From positions 1,116,001 to 1,180,000 of the forward strand of contig NZ_CP028158.1 of NCBI RefSeq assembly GCF_003030345.1: a stretch of DNA of 64,000 nt, read 5' to 3'. A program made the position numbers and the translations under genes. The notes below the pieces were generated by a model. That model worked only from the letters and a program-made list of their open reading frames with translations, did no database searches and was not told the DNA's origin. The first letter of the stretch is position 1. Every line of letters begins with the position of its first letter. The DNA comes from Plantactinospora sp. BC1. GTDB lineage: Bacteria > Actinomycetota > Actinomycetes > Mycobacteriales > Micromonosporaceae. Below, piece by piece: positions 45,624 to 54,272 of the stretch.

Positions 45624-45984
45624 CCGGGAACCCCCGGTTCTCGGTTGTGGCGCGGGTCACAAAGTTACCGGACATTAACCAGGGGGCAACGTTCCGTCAA
45701 GAGCATCGTGGTCGAGGGCGCCCATTCCACCGGATCGGTTGAGATGAGGCGTACCAGGCACGTCCCTTGTGGAGTCGTCGTGACGGCGAGAGGGTGGACC
45801 TTCGGTACCCGCTACCGCTCTCGGTCGCACGGCCCGTGGTCCTCAACATGTGCCTGCTCGAACGGGGTGCAGAGTCCCGCACTGACGTCGGCGAGCCGGG
45901 ACGACGGCGGTGTACCGTCCCAAGAGGCGGCTCCGGGTTACGGCCAGGGCCGCCACCACCCCGGCCGTGCCCTGGGAGGACATC
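45624..45984. other. divergent intergenic region, livF to XRE-TPR regulator
   Basis: The 361 bases hold no supported gene. On the minus strand a promoter candidate for the liv operon lies at 45662-45689. On the plus side the sequence before 45985 contains only the GGGAGG ribosome site of the regulator gene. Open frames through the region lack family features. Confidence 0.5.
45662..45689 (-). promoter_or_regulatory. candidate promoter of the liv/acyl-CoA ligase operon
   Basis: Read on the minus strand, TTGCCC (45689-45684) and TAACTT (45667-45662) are spaced by 16 bases and lie 39 bases before the livF ATG. The match is moderate, but it is in the only AT-richer patch of the leader. Confidence 0.4.
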
Positions 45985-47178
45985 GTGCGCGATGGGATCG
46001 GTCTGCGCGTCGCCTCGTGGCGTGACACCGCTGGGATGACCCAGCAGGAGTTGGCCGACCGGGTTGGTGTGAGCCACGCCTACATCTCGATGATCGAAAA
46101 CGGCCGACGTGCTGTCACGAAACGAGCGTTGATCATTGCCCTGGCCTCGGCGCTGGGCGTACGTGTCGAAGACCTCACCGCCCAGCCACGCCGACCGCGT
46201 GACCGCGCCGAACTCGCGGCGTACTCCGCAGCCCCCGGCATCCGCAGGGCACTCGATGACGACCCTGACGGCCCACCGCCCGATCCCGCCGATGTCGCCC
46301 GACGGCTGGAGGCGGCGAGCCGGGCCCGGATGGCCTGCGACTACACCACGATGGCGAGACTACTTCCGGACCTGGTCGAACAGACCAGGCTGCTCGCGAC
46401 CGCACCGGCCACCGAGCGGGCCGGCCTGGCGATGTTCGTCCGGGTGGCATTCTTCGCCGCGACAGGGCTCAAGTCGATGGGGCACATCGACCTGTCGATG
46501 CGGCTGGCCGAGCGGGCCCAACTCGCGGCAGGCCAGCTCGGCGAGCCGGACGAGACAGCGGCAGCCGCGTTCGCCCTCGCACAGGTTGCGCTGACCGGTG
46601 GGTCGCAGCGCCGATCACTCTCCACCGCGACTGCCGCCGCCCAGGCGGTCGGCGATACCCAGACCGGCGACCTGGCGACGTGGTACGGAATGCTGCACCT
46701 ACACGCGTCGATCTCGGCCGCCTCGCTCGGCCGGGCCGACGACGCAGCGGCGCACTACGCGGAGGCGCAGGCCACCCTGCCACGCGCGAACGGTCCGGAC
46801 CGCTGGCGGATGGAGTTCAGCGCGGCGAACGTGGCGACGTGGCGGGTCGCGATCGCCCTGGAGAACGGGGAGCCGGAACGCGCGCCGGAGTACGCGCGCC
46901 GGGTCGACCGCGCGGCGCTGCGGAACATCCAGCGTCGGACCAGGCTGCACATCGACGCTGGCCGGGGCCTTTTCCTGGCAGGCCAACATGATCGAGCGGT
47001 ACGCCAGTTCCTGGCCGCCGACGACATCAGCAGCCAGGAGCTGCGGTCCCGGCCAGCGGTACAGGAGATTGTCGGGCAGATGGTCCGCGACGCGCGTCGC
47101 CACGGCTCGACGGAGCTCCGGGAGCTGGCGGTTCGGCTGGGTATCGATCCACTCGACCCCGACACCGCAGCGACTTAA
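45985..47178 (+). CDS. XRE-family regulator with TPR-like repeats
   Basis: The 397-residue protein has an N-terminal helix-turn-helix (LRVASWRDTAGMTQQELADRVGVSHAYISMIENGRRAVTKR, about 6-46) followed by helical, TPR-like repeats to the end (for example AAALGRADDAAAHYAEAQATLP-type segments near 245 and 300). This layout is known for actinomycete regulators that respond to peptides or protein partners. The GTG at 45985 follows GGGAGG with six bases spacing and is preferred over a start 75 bases upstream. Three small coupled genes follow downstream after about 200 bases. Confidence 0.88.
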   Translation: MRDGIGLRVASWRDTAGMTQQELADRVGVSHAYISMIENGRRAVTKRALIIALASALGVRVEDLTAQPRRPRDRAELAAYSAAPGIRRALDDDPDGPPPDPADVARRLEAASRARMACDYTTMARLLPDLVEQTRLLATAPATERAGLAMFVRVAFFAATGLKSMGHIDLSMRLAERAQLAAGQLGEPDETAAAAFALAQVALTGGSQRRSLSTATAAAQAVGDTQTGDLATWYGMLHLHASISAASLGRADDAAAHYAEAQATLPRANGPDRWRMEFSAANVATWRVAIALENGEPERAPEYARRVDRAALRNIQRRTRLHIDAGRGLFLAGQHDRAVRQFLAADDISSQELRSRPAVQEIVGQMVRDARRHGSTELRELAVRLGIDPLDPDTAAT

Positions 47179-47384
47179 CAGTCCGTTACACCTCGCGCAC
47201 CTGTCTGCGGTCAGGCTCGCCTAGGGACGCACGGTCCGGGTGGTCGTCGCCACCGGTCGCAGCCGGGCGTCCCGGCCGGTCGGCCGTTCCTCCCCCAGGG
47301 GTGGCCGACCGGCGCCGGTTCAGGTGGAGAGTGGCGCTCCGTGATCGGAGATCCGGGGCGCCACGTACCGGAAGGGGCGGGTAC

Positions 47385-47564
47385 GTGAAGAGCACTGTGG
47401 CCCAGCGGCGGGACGACCGCCAGATCGAACGCCAGCACCGGGGCGGCGGCCGGTGCACCGAGTGCGCCCCCCGAGGCGGCTGCCTGGCGCTGCTCGGCGC
47501 GGTACGCCGCCGGGTCGACCTCGACGGCACGGGTGTACGCACCGGCCTCGGACGCCTGTTGTGA
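47385..47564 (+). CDS. small His/Cys-motif protein 1 (59 aa), unknown function
   Basis: The product contains QHRGGGRCTECAPRGGC, that is His-x5-Cys-x2-Cys-x5-Cys, which could bind a metal ion. GTG 47385 follows GGAAGGGG with good spacing, and its stop overlaps the start of the next gene. The same motif recurs in the next two products, which supports the reality of this short gene. I do not know a function. Confidence 0.65.
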   Translation: MKSTVAQRRDDRQIERQHRGGGRCTECAPRGGCLALLGAVRRRVDLDGTGVRTGLGRLL

Positions 47565-47812
47565 TCCGGATGGTACGGCGCTGGCTGACGGTGGAGTGGC
47601 CGGTCCCGGTCGAGTGCGCGTTCGCCCGCCTCGTGCTCGGTACGCACGCGCTGCGGGAGTGCGGCCGGTGCGGGCCGGACGGCTGCCCGCTCTGGTCCTG
47701 GGCGACCGAGGTCCACCGCCGGGAGCACGCGGTCCGGGTGCTGCTCGGCGGCACTCTGCCGGCCAGCGTGACGGCCGGGGACGTCCGCGCGGCCCTGGAC
47801 CGGGTTCGGTGA
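47561..47812 (+). CDS. small His/Cys-motif protein 2 (83 aa), unknown function
   Basis: The product contains THALRECGRCGPDGCPLWSWA, giving His-x4-Cys-x2-Cys-x4-Cys followed by a Trp-rich stretch. The GTG start overlaps the upstream stop and its stop overlaps the next start (both GTGA), so all three genes are translationally coupled. The C-terminal half is a simple amphipathic helix. No family is recognised. Confidence 0.7.
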   Translation: MIRMVRRWLTVEWPVPVECAFARLVLGTHALRECGRCGPDGCPLWSWATEVHRREHAVRVLLGGTLPASVTAGDVRAALDRVR

Positions 47813-48210
47813 GCATGCTGCCGGAGAGCACGCCGGGACCGGCGATCAGTTGGGCGCACCGGATCATCACCGACCACGCCGAGGGGCGCGGCTGCGCCGA
47901 GTGCCGGGCCCGCTGGTGCCCGACCGCCGAATGGGCGCTCTGGGTCGTCGTCACCGACCACCTCCCACCGCCCGGTGACGACGGGAAGCGGCTGGTGACC
48001 ACGGTCGCCCGGCAGGTACTCACCAACCACTGGCCGTACGGCGTCGACGGCTGCCGACCCTGCGCCCTGCCGGACTGCACCCGCATCCAGGTCGCGACGT
48101 GCTGGTTGCAGGCCGTTCGGGACGACTACCTGCCGCCAGCGGTGCAGGCTCTCCGACCCACAGTGGTCCCGACCGACGAGGAGCTGCGCCGGATCACCGG
48201 GCTGGAGTGA
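47809..48210 (+). CDS. small His/Cys-motif protein 3 (133 aa, two motif copies), unknown function
   Basis: This product carries the motif twice: DHAEGRGCAECRARWC (His-x5-Cys-x2-Cys-x4-Cys) and NHWPYGVDGCRPCALPDC (His-x7-Cys-x2-Cys-x4-Cys). It therefore looks like an internal duplication of the unit seen singly in the two proteins before it. The first copy is followed by a Trp-containing helix like that in protein 2. GTG 47809 overlaps the upstream stop; ATG 47815 is an alternative. A zinc- or iron-sulfur-binding role is only a guess. Confidence 0.72.
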   Translation: MSMLPESTPGPAISWAHRIITDHAEGRGCAECRARWCPTAEWALWVVVTDHLPPPGDDGKRLVTTVARQVLTNHWPYGVDGCRPCALPDCTRIQVATCWLQAVRDDYLPPAVQALRPTVVPTDEELRRITGLE

Positions 48211-48241
48211 TGCTCGGGCGGATGGCGGACGGGTCGCCCGG

Positions 48242-48808
48242 TCAGTGCCGGTGACGCCAGAGCTGCGCCCGGATCTCGCCGCCGGGATAGCGCGAGCTGT
48301 GCACGTTGACGTACGCGGCACCGGCCCGTACCGCCGCGACCAGCTCGGCGAACTGTCCCGCCTCGATCCCCTGTGCGGTCGGGCCGATCACGTCGGCCGG
48401 TCGGATCGTCCCGCTGACCGTGGCCGGTGCCGGTGGGCAGGGCTGGGTGCCCGCCGGCCCGTTGCCGAGGTTGGTGCAGAGGAAGGCGCTGATTCCGCCG
48501 CTCTGGGCCCGGCCGCCGACGTGGATGTGCGCCTGGGTGACGGTCCCCTCCAGCGACTCGTACCCGAGCCGGTAGGTCAACTCCTGGCCCTCCTCGTCGA
48601 CCGCAAAGCGGAACCCGCCCCTGCCGCTGGTCGAGATCACCAACGGGTCCTCCTGGTAGCCGGTCAGCCGTTCCCGTACGACGCCCCAGCGTTCCGGGTC
48701 GTCGTCGTTGCGGTCGGCGTTGCCGTACGCGATCCGGGCCGTGCCCGCCCCGGCGGCCAGGAGGGCGACCACGGAGGCCACCGCGCCATACCATCGTCGG
48801 ATCATCAT
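48242..48808 (-). CDS. secreted CHRD-domain protein
   Basis: The 188-residue product has an N-terminal signal peptide (RWYGAVASVVALLAAGAGTARIAYG) and a CHRD domain: ERLTGYQEDPLVIS near the start, LTYRLGYESLEGTVTQAHIHVG in the centre and AYVNVHSSRYPGGEIRAQLW at the end. CHRD domains occur in extracellular bacterial proteins of unclear function. A Cys pair (LCTNLGNGPAGTQPC) may form a disulfide. It converges on the small-protein trio. Confidence 0.9.
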   Translation of the reverse strand: MMIRRWYGAVASVVALLAAGAGTARIAYGNADRNDDDPERWGVVRERLTGYQEDPLVISTSGRGGFRFAVDEEGQELTYRLGYESLEGTVTQAHIHVGGRAQSGGISAFLCTNLGNGPAGTQPCPPAPATVSGTIRPADVIGPTAQGIEAGQFAELVAAVRAGAAYVNVHSSRYPGGEIRAQLWRHRH

Positions 48809-49009
48809 CGTCGCGCCTCCCCGATCCGCTCCGGCCAGTGCTCGTCACCCGGTTCAACCGGACGGGCGCCAGCCGGGACACGACACCGAAGTGACGGATC
48901 GTGGACAGAGAGTACTTGCCGACAGGGTGGGCAACTGCCGGCGTCGTCCGTGGAGCAGGCCGACCGGAAGGCCCGGCGCCGGGCACCGGGGAACCGACGC
49001 GGTGACCGG

Positions 49010-49807
49010 TTACCGCCAGGTGGCCGTGTCGGGGTCGATCCCGTGTGCCCGAGCGGACTCGTCGATGATCTGCCGGAACCAGGAGGCCAGCCCGGCCCGA
49101 ATCCCCTCGTAGTAGGTGGCGAAGCCCGGGTCGGACTCGAACATCCGGCCGAGACACACCTGCATCTGGCGGGTGAGCGGGAAGAAGTTGGAGAAGATCT
49201 CGCGGTGGCGCTCGACGAGCGCGTTCGCCTCCGGGCTGCCCGGGATGACACACCGGTCGAGGGCGTCGCCCAGATCGCGCTGCAAGGCGGACATCGCCGC
49301 GGAGAGTGCCTGCCACTGCTCCCGGGTGCGGGAAGCAGAGCGCTCGGCGAACTGCGCCCACTGCGGGGAGTCTCCCCACACGGCGCGGGCACCCCGGGAC
49401 CGGCGCGCGTCCCATTCCGCGCCGAACGTCTCCGACTGCGCCTCGTCGCTCAAGAGGATGCCGCGCTCGTGCGCCTGGATCATCCGTTCCAGACGGTCGT
49501 CGAGCTGTTGCAGGTCATGGATCCGCTCCGCGAGCTGGGCACGCTGCTCGCGCAGGGTGGCGCCGATCTCCGCGGTCGCGTCGTCGAGCACCTCACGCAC
49601 CGCGTCCAGCCCGAGCCCGGCCTCCCGGTAGGCGACGATCCGGTGCAGACGTTGCAGGTCTGCTTCGGTGTACTGGCGATAGCCCGCGGTGGTGCGTACG
49701 GACGGCGACACCAAGCCGATCTCGTCCCAGTGATGCAGCGTGCGGACGGTCACCCCCACCAGCTCGGCGGCCGCACCCACCGTGACACCGACCTCACGAC
49801 TAACCAT
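49010..49807 (-). CDS. MerR-family regulator with TipAS domain (TipAL-like)
   Basis: The 265-residue protein has an N-terminal MerR helix-turn-helix (VGAAAELVGVTVRTLHHWDEIGLVSPSVRTTAGYRQYTEADLQRL), a coiled linker (about 75-110) and a C-terminal TipAS domain (WAQFAERSASRTREQWQALSAAMSAL and the FYP/CxGRMF-like MQVCLGRMFESDPGF). TipAL proteins bind thiopeptide-type antibiotics and activate transcription. The start overlaps the stop of the VOC gene on the same strand, so they form a two-gene operon. No N-terminal Cys expected for covalent drug binding can be confirmed. Confidence 0.9.
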   Translation of the reverse strand: MVSREVGVTVGAAAELVGVTVRTLHHWDEIGLVSPSVRTTAGYRQYTEADLQRLHRIVAYREAGLGLDAVREVLDDATAEIGATLREQRAQLAERIHDLQQLDDRLERMIQAHERGILLSDEAQSETFGAEWDARRSRGARAVWGDSPQWAQFAERSASRTREQWQALSAAMSALQRDLGDALDRCVIPGSPEANALVERHREIFSNFFPLTRQMQVCLGRMFESDPGFATYYEGIRAGLASWFRQIIDESARAHGIDPDTATWR

Positions 49808-50345
49808 GTTCGCCACGGTGACCTTCGTCCGCCGATCCTGGGGCGACGATCCCGACCGACGCGAGATCACGCGCCTCCTGGCTGTCAGGGTCGAATTCCT
49901 TGGGGGCGGTGAACACGACCCGGGCCCGTTCAGGGGTGACGACTTCGACGTCCCGGGTCGTCCACGGCGTATCACGCGGTCCGGTCACACTGCCGGGCGC
50001 GAGTTCCGTACACGCCGCCACTATCGGATCGATTTCGTCCAGTACGCAGGCGAAGCTCACGCTCATTGCCGGCGCCTCGGTCCGTTCGGCGCCCGGCGTC
50101 GCCGGGACGAGCAGGACATCCTGGAATGCCCACCGGCGCAGGTGGACCACCTGGCCGGGAATGCTGAACAGCTCGATGAATCCGAAACCGCGTACCCAGA
50201 AGTCCGTCGACGCCGCCAGGTCGGAGGTCGGAATCGTCACGAACACCGGCATCGCGTAGATGCCGCGAAACACCTCGGGCGCAACCGCCTTCGGCCCCCG
50301 CTCGGACAGCGGGCTCATCTCGAATGCGTCGAAGAAATCGCTCAT
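49800..50345 (-). CDS. VOC (glyoxalase/bleomycin-resistance-like) protein
   Basis: The 181-residue protein has the paired beta-alpha-beta-beta-beta layout of the vicinal-oxygen-chelate family: AMPVFVTIPTSDLAASTDFWVRGFGFIELFSIPGQVVHL in the first half and SFACVLDEIDPIVAACTELAPGSV with VEVVTPERARVVFTAP in the second. Such proteins sequester drugs or open epoxides. Its coupling to the TipAL-like regulator gene suggests a drug-response operon, which is inference. Confidence 0.83.
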   Translation of the reverse strand: MSDFFDAFEMSPLSERGPKAVAPEVFRGIYAMPVFVTIPTSDLAASTDFWVRGFGFIELFSIPGQVVHLRRWAFQDVLLVPATPGAERTEAPAMSVSFACVLDEIDPIVAACTELAPGSVTGPRDTPWTTRDVEVVTPERARVVFTAPKEFDPDSQEARDLASVGIVAPGSADEGHRGEHG

Positions 50346-50445
50346 GCGTTACACCGTCCACCCTCACGCGACGTGAGGGTCAAGCTGAGTTCGCAGGTCG
50401 GGTCCTGTCGCTGCGACGCGACCGACGTTTCGTGGCCGGGTGGAG

Positions 50446-51849
50446 CTAGTCACGCAGTCGGGCGAGGTGCCGCATCTTGTTCATCGCGTCCAGCGCGGCG
50501 ACCTTGTACGCCTCGGCCAGCGTCGGATAGTTGAAGACCGCGTCGACCAGGTAGTCGACGGTGCCCTGACAGCCCATCACGGCCTGCCCGATGTGCACGA
50601 GTTCGGTGGCCCCGGTGCCGAAGATGTGCACCCCGAGCAGCCGACCGGTCTCCGGGGCGACGAGCAGCTTCAACATCCCGTACGAGTCGCCGCTGATCGC
50701 ACCCCGGGCCAGTTCCCGATAGCGGGAGATGCCCACCTCGAACGGCACCTTGTCCCGGGTGAGTTCGTCCTCGGTGCGGCCGATGAAGCTGATCTCCGGA
50801 ATGGTGTAGATGCCGATCGGCTGCACCTCCGGCAGCGCCCGGACCGGCTCGTCACAGGCGTGGTGCGCGGCAAGGCGGCCCTGCTCCATCGAGGTGGAGG
50901 CGAGGGCGGGAAAGCCGATCACGTCCCCGACCGCGTAGATGTGCGGCACCGCCGTCCGGAACTCCGCGTCGACCTCGATCCGGCCCCGCGCGTCGGCGGC
51001 GAGTCCGGCGTTCTCCAGGTCGAGCTCGCTGCCGAGGCCCTGCCGGCCGGCGGAGTACATCACGGTGTCGGCGGCGATCCGCTTGCCGCTCTCCAGCACC
51101 GCGATGGCGCCCCGGGCGTGCCGCTCCACCGCCGCCACCGCCTCGCTGAACCGCAGCGTCACCGCCCGGTCCCGGAGGTGGTATTTCAGCGCCTCGACGA
51201 TCTCCAGGTCGCAGAACTCGAGCATGTGGTCGCGCCGCTCCACCACCGTGACCTTGCTGCCCAGCGCGGCGAACATCGAGGCGTACTCGATGCCGATCAC
51301 CCCGGCACCGACCACGACCATCGAGTTCGGCACCCGTTCCAGGTTGATGATGCCGTCCGAGTCGATGATCGTACGTTCGTCGAAGTCCACACTGGCCGGT
51401 CGGGCCGGTCGGGTACCCACGGCGATGATGATCTTCTCGGCGGTCACCTTCGACTCGCGCCCGACCGGATCGGTCACGGTGACCGTGTGCGGGTCGGCGA
51501 ACCGGGCCGTCCCGGTGATCAGCCGTACCCGGTTGCGCGTCAACTGGCTGCGCACCACGTCGATCTCCCGGCCGATGACATGCTGGGTCCGCGCCGTCAG
51601 GTCGGCGACGGTGATGTCGTCCTTGAGCCGGTAGCTCTGGCCGTAGACCTCCCGCTGGCTCAGTCCGGTCAGATAGAGCACCGCCTCGCGCAGCGTCTTC
51701 GACGGGACCGTCCCGGTGTTGATGCACACCCCGCCGACCATGTGCTGCCGTTCCACCACCGCCACCCGGCGGCCGAGCTTGGCCGCCGCGATCGCGGCCT
51801 TCTGGCCGCCCGGTCCCGAACCCACCACCAGCACGTCGAAGTCATGCAT
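50446..51849 (-). CDS. sthA: soluble pyridine nucleotide transhydrogenase
   Basis: SthA moves hydride between NADPH and NAD+ to balance the cofactor pools. The 467-residue flavoprotein begins [26 protein letters not shown] (FAD motif), has [15 protein letters not shown] with one Cys where disulfide reductases have two, an NAD(P)-binding [24 protein letters not shown] and the second FAD motif [14 protein letters not shown]. The C-terminal helix [19 protein letters not shown] lacks the His-Glu dyad of dithiol reductases, as expected for SthA. ATG 51849 matches family N-termini; a GTG two codons upstream is possible. It stands alone. Confidence 0.93.
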   Translation of the reverse strand: MHDFDVLVVGSGPGGQKAAIAAAKLGRRVAVVERQHMVGGVCINTGTVPSKTLREAVLYLTGLSQREVYGQSYRLKDDITVADLTARTQHVIGREIDVVRSQLTRNRVRLITGTARFADPHTVTVTDPVGRESKVTAEKIIIAVGTRPARPASVDFDERTIIDSDGIINLERVPNSMVVVGAGVIGIEYASMFAALGSKVTVVERRDHMLEFCDLEIVEALKYHLRDRAVTLRFSEAVAAVERHARGAIAVLESGKRIAADTVMYSAGRQGLGSELDLENAGLAADARGRIEVDAEFRTAVPHIYAVGDVIGFPALASTSMEQGRLAAHHACDEPVRALPEVQPIGIYTIPEISFIGRTEDELTRDKVPFEVGISRYRELARGAISGDSYGMLKLLVAPETGRLLGVHIFGTGATELVHIGQAVMGCQGTVDYLVDAVFNYPTLAEAYKVAALDAMNKMRHLARLRD

Positions 51850-51921
51850 TCCCACAGTCTGGCAGGCCGGTGATCGGAACGCTCGGGGCCGATCGGCCGG
51901 TCACCCTGCGCGGCTGCCCCT

Positions 51922-52573
51922 TCACCGCCAACCGTCCATCAACCGGCGCAGGTTCTGCCGCCACGCCTCGGCGAAACCCGGCTCGCCGCGCCGCTGGGCC
52001 CAGACCACGATGAAGACGGCGGTCAGCGCCGCGCAGGCGTGCAGGATCGCCCGGTCGGCGTCGTCGAGGGTACGCCCGTAGCCGGCCAGGAATGCGTCGG
52101 CGAGGTCCGGCCGGCCCCGCCACGGGCCGAAGTAGAGCCGGTTCAGGTCGTTGACCCAGACCTCCGGCCCGGCCCACTCGAAGTCGATCACGTGCACCCG
52201 CCGTTCGGCGCCGTGCCGGTCGGCGCCGGTGACCAGCCAGTTCCGCGGACCGTAGTCGAGATGGCACGGTACCCGGGCCGGTGCCGCAATGCCGGATAGG
52301 TCGCGCAGTCCGGCCCGGACGAAGTCGAGTTCCCGGGGTTCGAGCAGCCGGCTCGCCCGCACCGAGAGCCGGTCCAACTCGTCGAGCTTGCCGGCGGCCA
52401 GGTCGGTCCAGGGCGGCAGCGCCTCGGTTCCGTGCAGCCGGCGCAGCAGTACCCCCGCCGCGCGCTGCACCTCCGGATCGGTGACGTGTGCCAGGCCCGC
52501 CTCGCCGGGTACCGCCGAGAGCAGCAGTGCCGAGCCGAGCACCTGGCGCGTACCGGATCAGCTCGGTACGCAT
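51922..52573 (-). pseudogene. aminoglycoside-phosphotransferase-like gene, N-lobe deleted and frameshifted
   Basis: A very good ribosome site (GGAGGAG) and ATG lie at 52573, just after the phosphoesterase stop, and start a peptide MRTELIRYAPG. Continuing in that frame gives no recognisable protein. In the adjacent frame from about 52542 the APH-family C-lobe follows: LLLSAVPGEAG, HLDYGPRNWLV (Brenner motif HxDxxxxN) and VIDFEWAGPEVW (DFE metal site). About 80-90 residues of the N-terminal ATP-binding lobe are absent. The simplest reading is a deletion across the N-lobe that also shifted the frame. A new shortened protein from GTG 52542 (206 aa) cannot be excluded, but without the Lys/P-loop it should not be active as a kinase. 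Confidence 0.6.
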
Positions 52574-52591
52574 GGTCAGGTCTCCTCCGGG

Positions 52592-53095
52592 TCAGGTCCG
52601 GCGCGGCAGGCGGTGCAGTGCGACCTCGTCGAGCCGGCCGTCCGATATCTCGGCGGTCAGGTAGGTGGCGTACGGCTGGCGGCGCCGGTCGGTCGGCGAG
52701 CCGGGATTGAGCAGCCGCAACCCGCCCGGCGCCTCGGTGTCCCACGGGATGTGCGAGTGGCCGAAGACCAACAGGTCGCAGTCGGGGAACCGGTCGGCGC
52801 AGCGCCGCTCCCGCCCGGCGGCCGGGCCGGTCTCGTGCACCACCGCGACCCGCAGGCCGGCCAGTTCGACGCGGGCGATCTCCGGCAACCTGGCCCGCAG
52901 TTCCGGGCCGTCGTTGTTGCCGTACACCCCGACCAGCCGGGCGGCGCGGGACTCCAACACGTCGAGCAGCGGTTCGTGCACCCAGTCTCCGGCGTGGATG
53001 ACCACATCCGCCTCGTCGACCGCCGTCCAGAGTTGTGACGGAAGGTCCCGGGCGCGCTTCGGCACGTGGGTGTCCGCCATCAGCACCAGGCGCAC
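52592..53095 (-). CDS. YfcE/MJ0936-type metallophosphoesterase
   Basis: The 167-residue enzyme has the calcineurin-like motif set: LMADTHVP (metal His), VIHAGDWV, YGNNDG (GNxD type), VVHETG and FGHSHIPWD near the C-terminus. Small phosphodiesterases of this group hydrolyse simple phosphodiesters; the natural substrate is unknown. GTG 53095 is the only sensible start. It precedes the truncated phosphotransferase gene on the same strand by 18 bases. Confidence 0.92.
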   Translation of the reverse strand: MRLVLMADTHVPKRARDLPSQLWTAVDEADVVIHAGDWVHEPLLDVLESRAARLVGVYGNNDGPELRARLPEIARVELAGLRVAVVHETGPAAGRERRCADRFPDCDLLVFGHSHIPWDTEAPGGLRLLNPGSPTDRRRQPYATYLTAEISDGRLDEVALHRLPRRT

Positions 53096-53330
53096 GCCCC
53101 CACCCTATCCCGCGACGGCTCCCGGGGAGGGGCCGGACGACCGCATCGGCCCGGCCCACCTGGGGTGGACCGGGCCGATAGTGGTGCTCGGGTGCCGGCG
53201 CGGCCGTACGCCTACGCGCCTGGCGCGGTGTCTGGGACCGTCGTCGCGCCACCGGGTTTGCCGTCCGCCGCACCCGTGGGAGAGAAATCGACGAGAGATG
53301 ACGAGAGATGCGGTCGGGTCATCACCTGCC

Positions 53331-53633
53331 TCAGTCTGTCGCTGGGCCCGTCCGGTTGCCCGGAGGACCGCGCTGCCTGCGCCATCGGTTGGCGGTGGGG
53401 CCAGCCTCGACGGCGACGAACCGCACGCCGTCGGGTGGTTCGAGGGGCCACAGTGGAGGTCGTGGCCCCGGCTGTGGTCGGGCCGGCGGCGGGGGTGGCG
53501 GCTGGTTCCAGCACGCGTCGATGAGCGCCTCGAACTCTGCCCGCATGAGTTCGTCGTCCCGCTGAACCAGCTCGACGAATGCCTCGTTGACCGACCGGGT
53601 CGTCGAGTGCTCGTGCCGTACGCCGCTGTGCAT
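53331..53633 (-). CDS. small acidic/Pro-rich hypothetical protein
   Basis: The roughly 100-residue product begins MHSGVRHEH, has a short helix with VNEAFVELVQRDDELMRAEFEALIDACW and then a run of six Pro and a basic tail. I recall similar short proteins in actinomycetes but not a function. GGGGGG lies directly upstream of the ATG, and a GTG three codons earlier is possible. It lies 69 bases after hsp20 on the same strand and may be co-transcribed. Confidence 0.6.
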   Translation of the reverse strand: MHSGVRHEHSTTRSVNEAFVELVQRDDELMRAEFEALIDACWNQPPPPPPARPQPGPRPPLWPLEPPDGVRFVAVEAGPTANRWRRQRGPPGNRTGPATD

Positions 53634-53701
53634 TTCCGTCACCCCCCACCACCGACGACACCGGAAGTCCGGCGAACCGCCGGAGCGTCCGGCTCTGTCT
53701 G

Positions 53702-54145
53702 TCAGGCGCTGATGACCTTCTGTCGTGATCCGCCGGAGGTGATCGCCACCCGGCGGGGCTTCGCCTGCTCCTTCACCGGGATCCGCACGGCCAGCACACC
53801 GTTCTCGTGGCTCGCCTCGATCCGGTCGGTGTCCAGGCCGTCGCCGAGGAAGAGCTGCCGGGAGAAGACCCCGAGCGGTCGTTCGGAGACCTGGACCCGG
53901 GCGCCTTCGCCGAGGGCCGGCGGCCGGCGTTCGGCGCGGACGGTCAGCAGGTTGCGCTCTACGTTGATCTCGATCGCGTCCGGGGCGACCCCGGGTAGGT
54001 CGAACGCGACGACGAACTCGTCGTCGTTGCGGTAGGAGTCCATCGGAATGGCCGTCGGCCGGGACCAGGTGCCCGAACTCAGGGTGCCGAGGGCCTGCTG
54101 CGCGAACCGGTCGAGTTCGCGGAAGGTGTCGGTGCGCATCAACAT
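53702..54145 (-). CDS. hsp18: HSP20 small heat-shock protein (HSP18 type)
   Basis: The 147-residue chaperone binds unfolding proteins and keeps them soluble. The alpha-crystallin domain runs from about 35 to 130 (MDSYRNDDEFVVAFDLPGVAPDAIEINVERNLLTVRAERR; GVFSRQLFLGDGLDTDRIEASHENGVLAVRIPV), with a short basic tail. ATG 54145 lies eight bases after GGAGG and is preferred to an earlier GTG. A divergent regulator gene and an operator-like inverted repeat lie upstream. Confidence 0.95.
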   Translation of the reverse strand: MLMRTDTFRELDRFAQQALGTLSSGTWSRPTAIPMDSYRNDDEFVVAFDLPGVAPDAIEINVERNLLTVRAERRPPALGEGARVQVSERPLGVFSRQLFLGDGLDTDRIEASHENGVLAVRIPVKEQAKPRRVAITSGGSRQKVISA

Positions 54146-54196
54146 CGGATCCACCTCCTAGTGCTGGCAACAGTGCTGTCAATGCGCGACACCTCG

Positions 54197-54250
54197 GTTG
54201 TATCATGTCGTCGGAACGATGACAAGAGAAATCGTCATCTCAGCGATGAC
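54197..54250. promoter_or_regulatory. hsp20 promoter overlapped by GATGAC/GTCATC inverted repeat
   Basis: On the minus strand TTGTCA (54225-54220) and TACAAC (54202-54197) spaced by 17 bases form a promoter for hsp20. It overlaps an inverted repeat GATGAC-N10-GTCATC at 54218-54239. A third GATGAC follows at 54245-54250 and a related GTCGTC at 54207-54212. Overlap of the -35 box with the repeat fits repression at low temperature. Confidence 0.6.
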
Positions 54251-54272
54251 ACGAGGTCGAGAGCGGGAACGG

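Noticed and set aside
50446-51849. Transhydrogenase with only one Cys in the active-site position considered as a mutated dihydrolipoamide dehydrogenase
   Set aside because: SthA proteins naturally lack the second redox Cys and the His-Glu dyad, so this is the normal family state.
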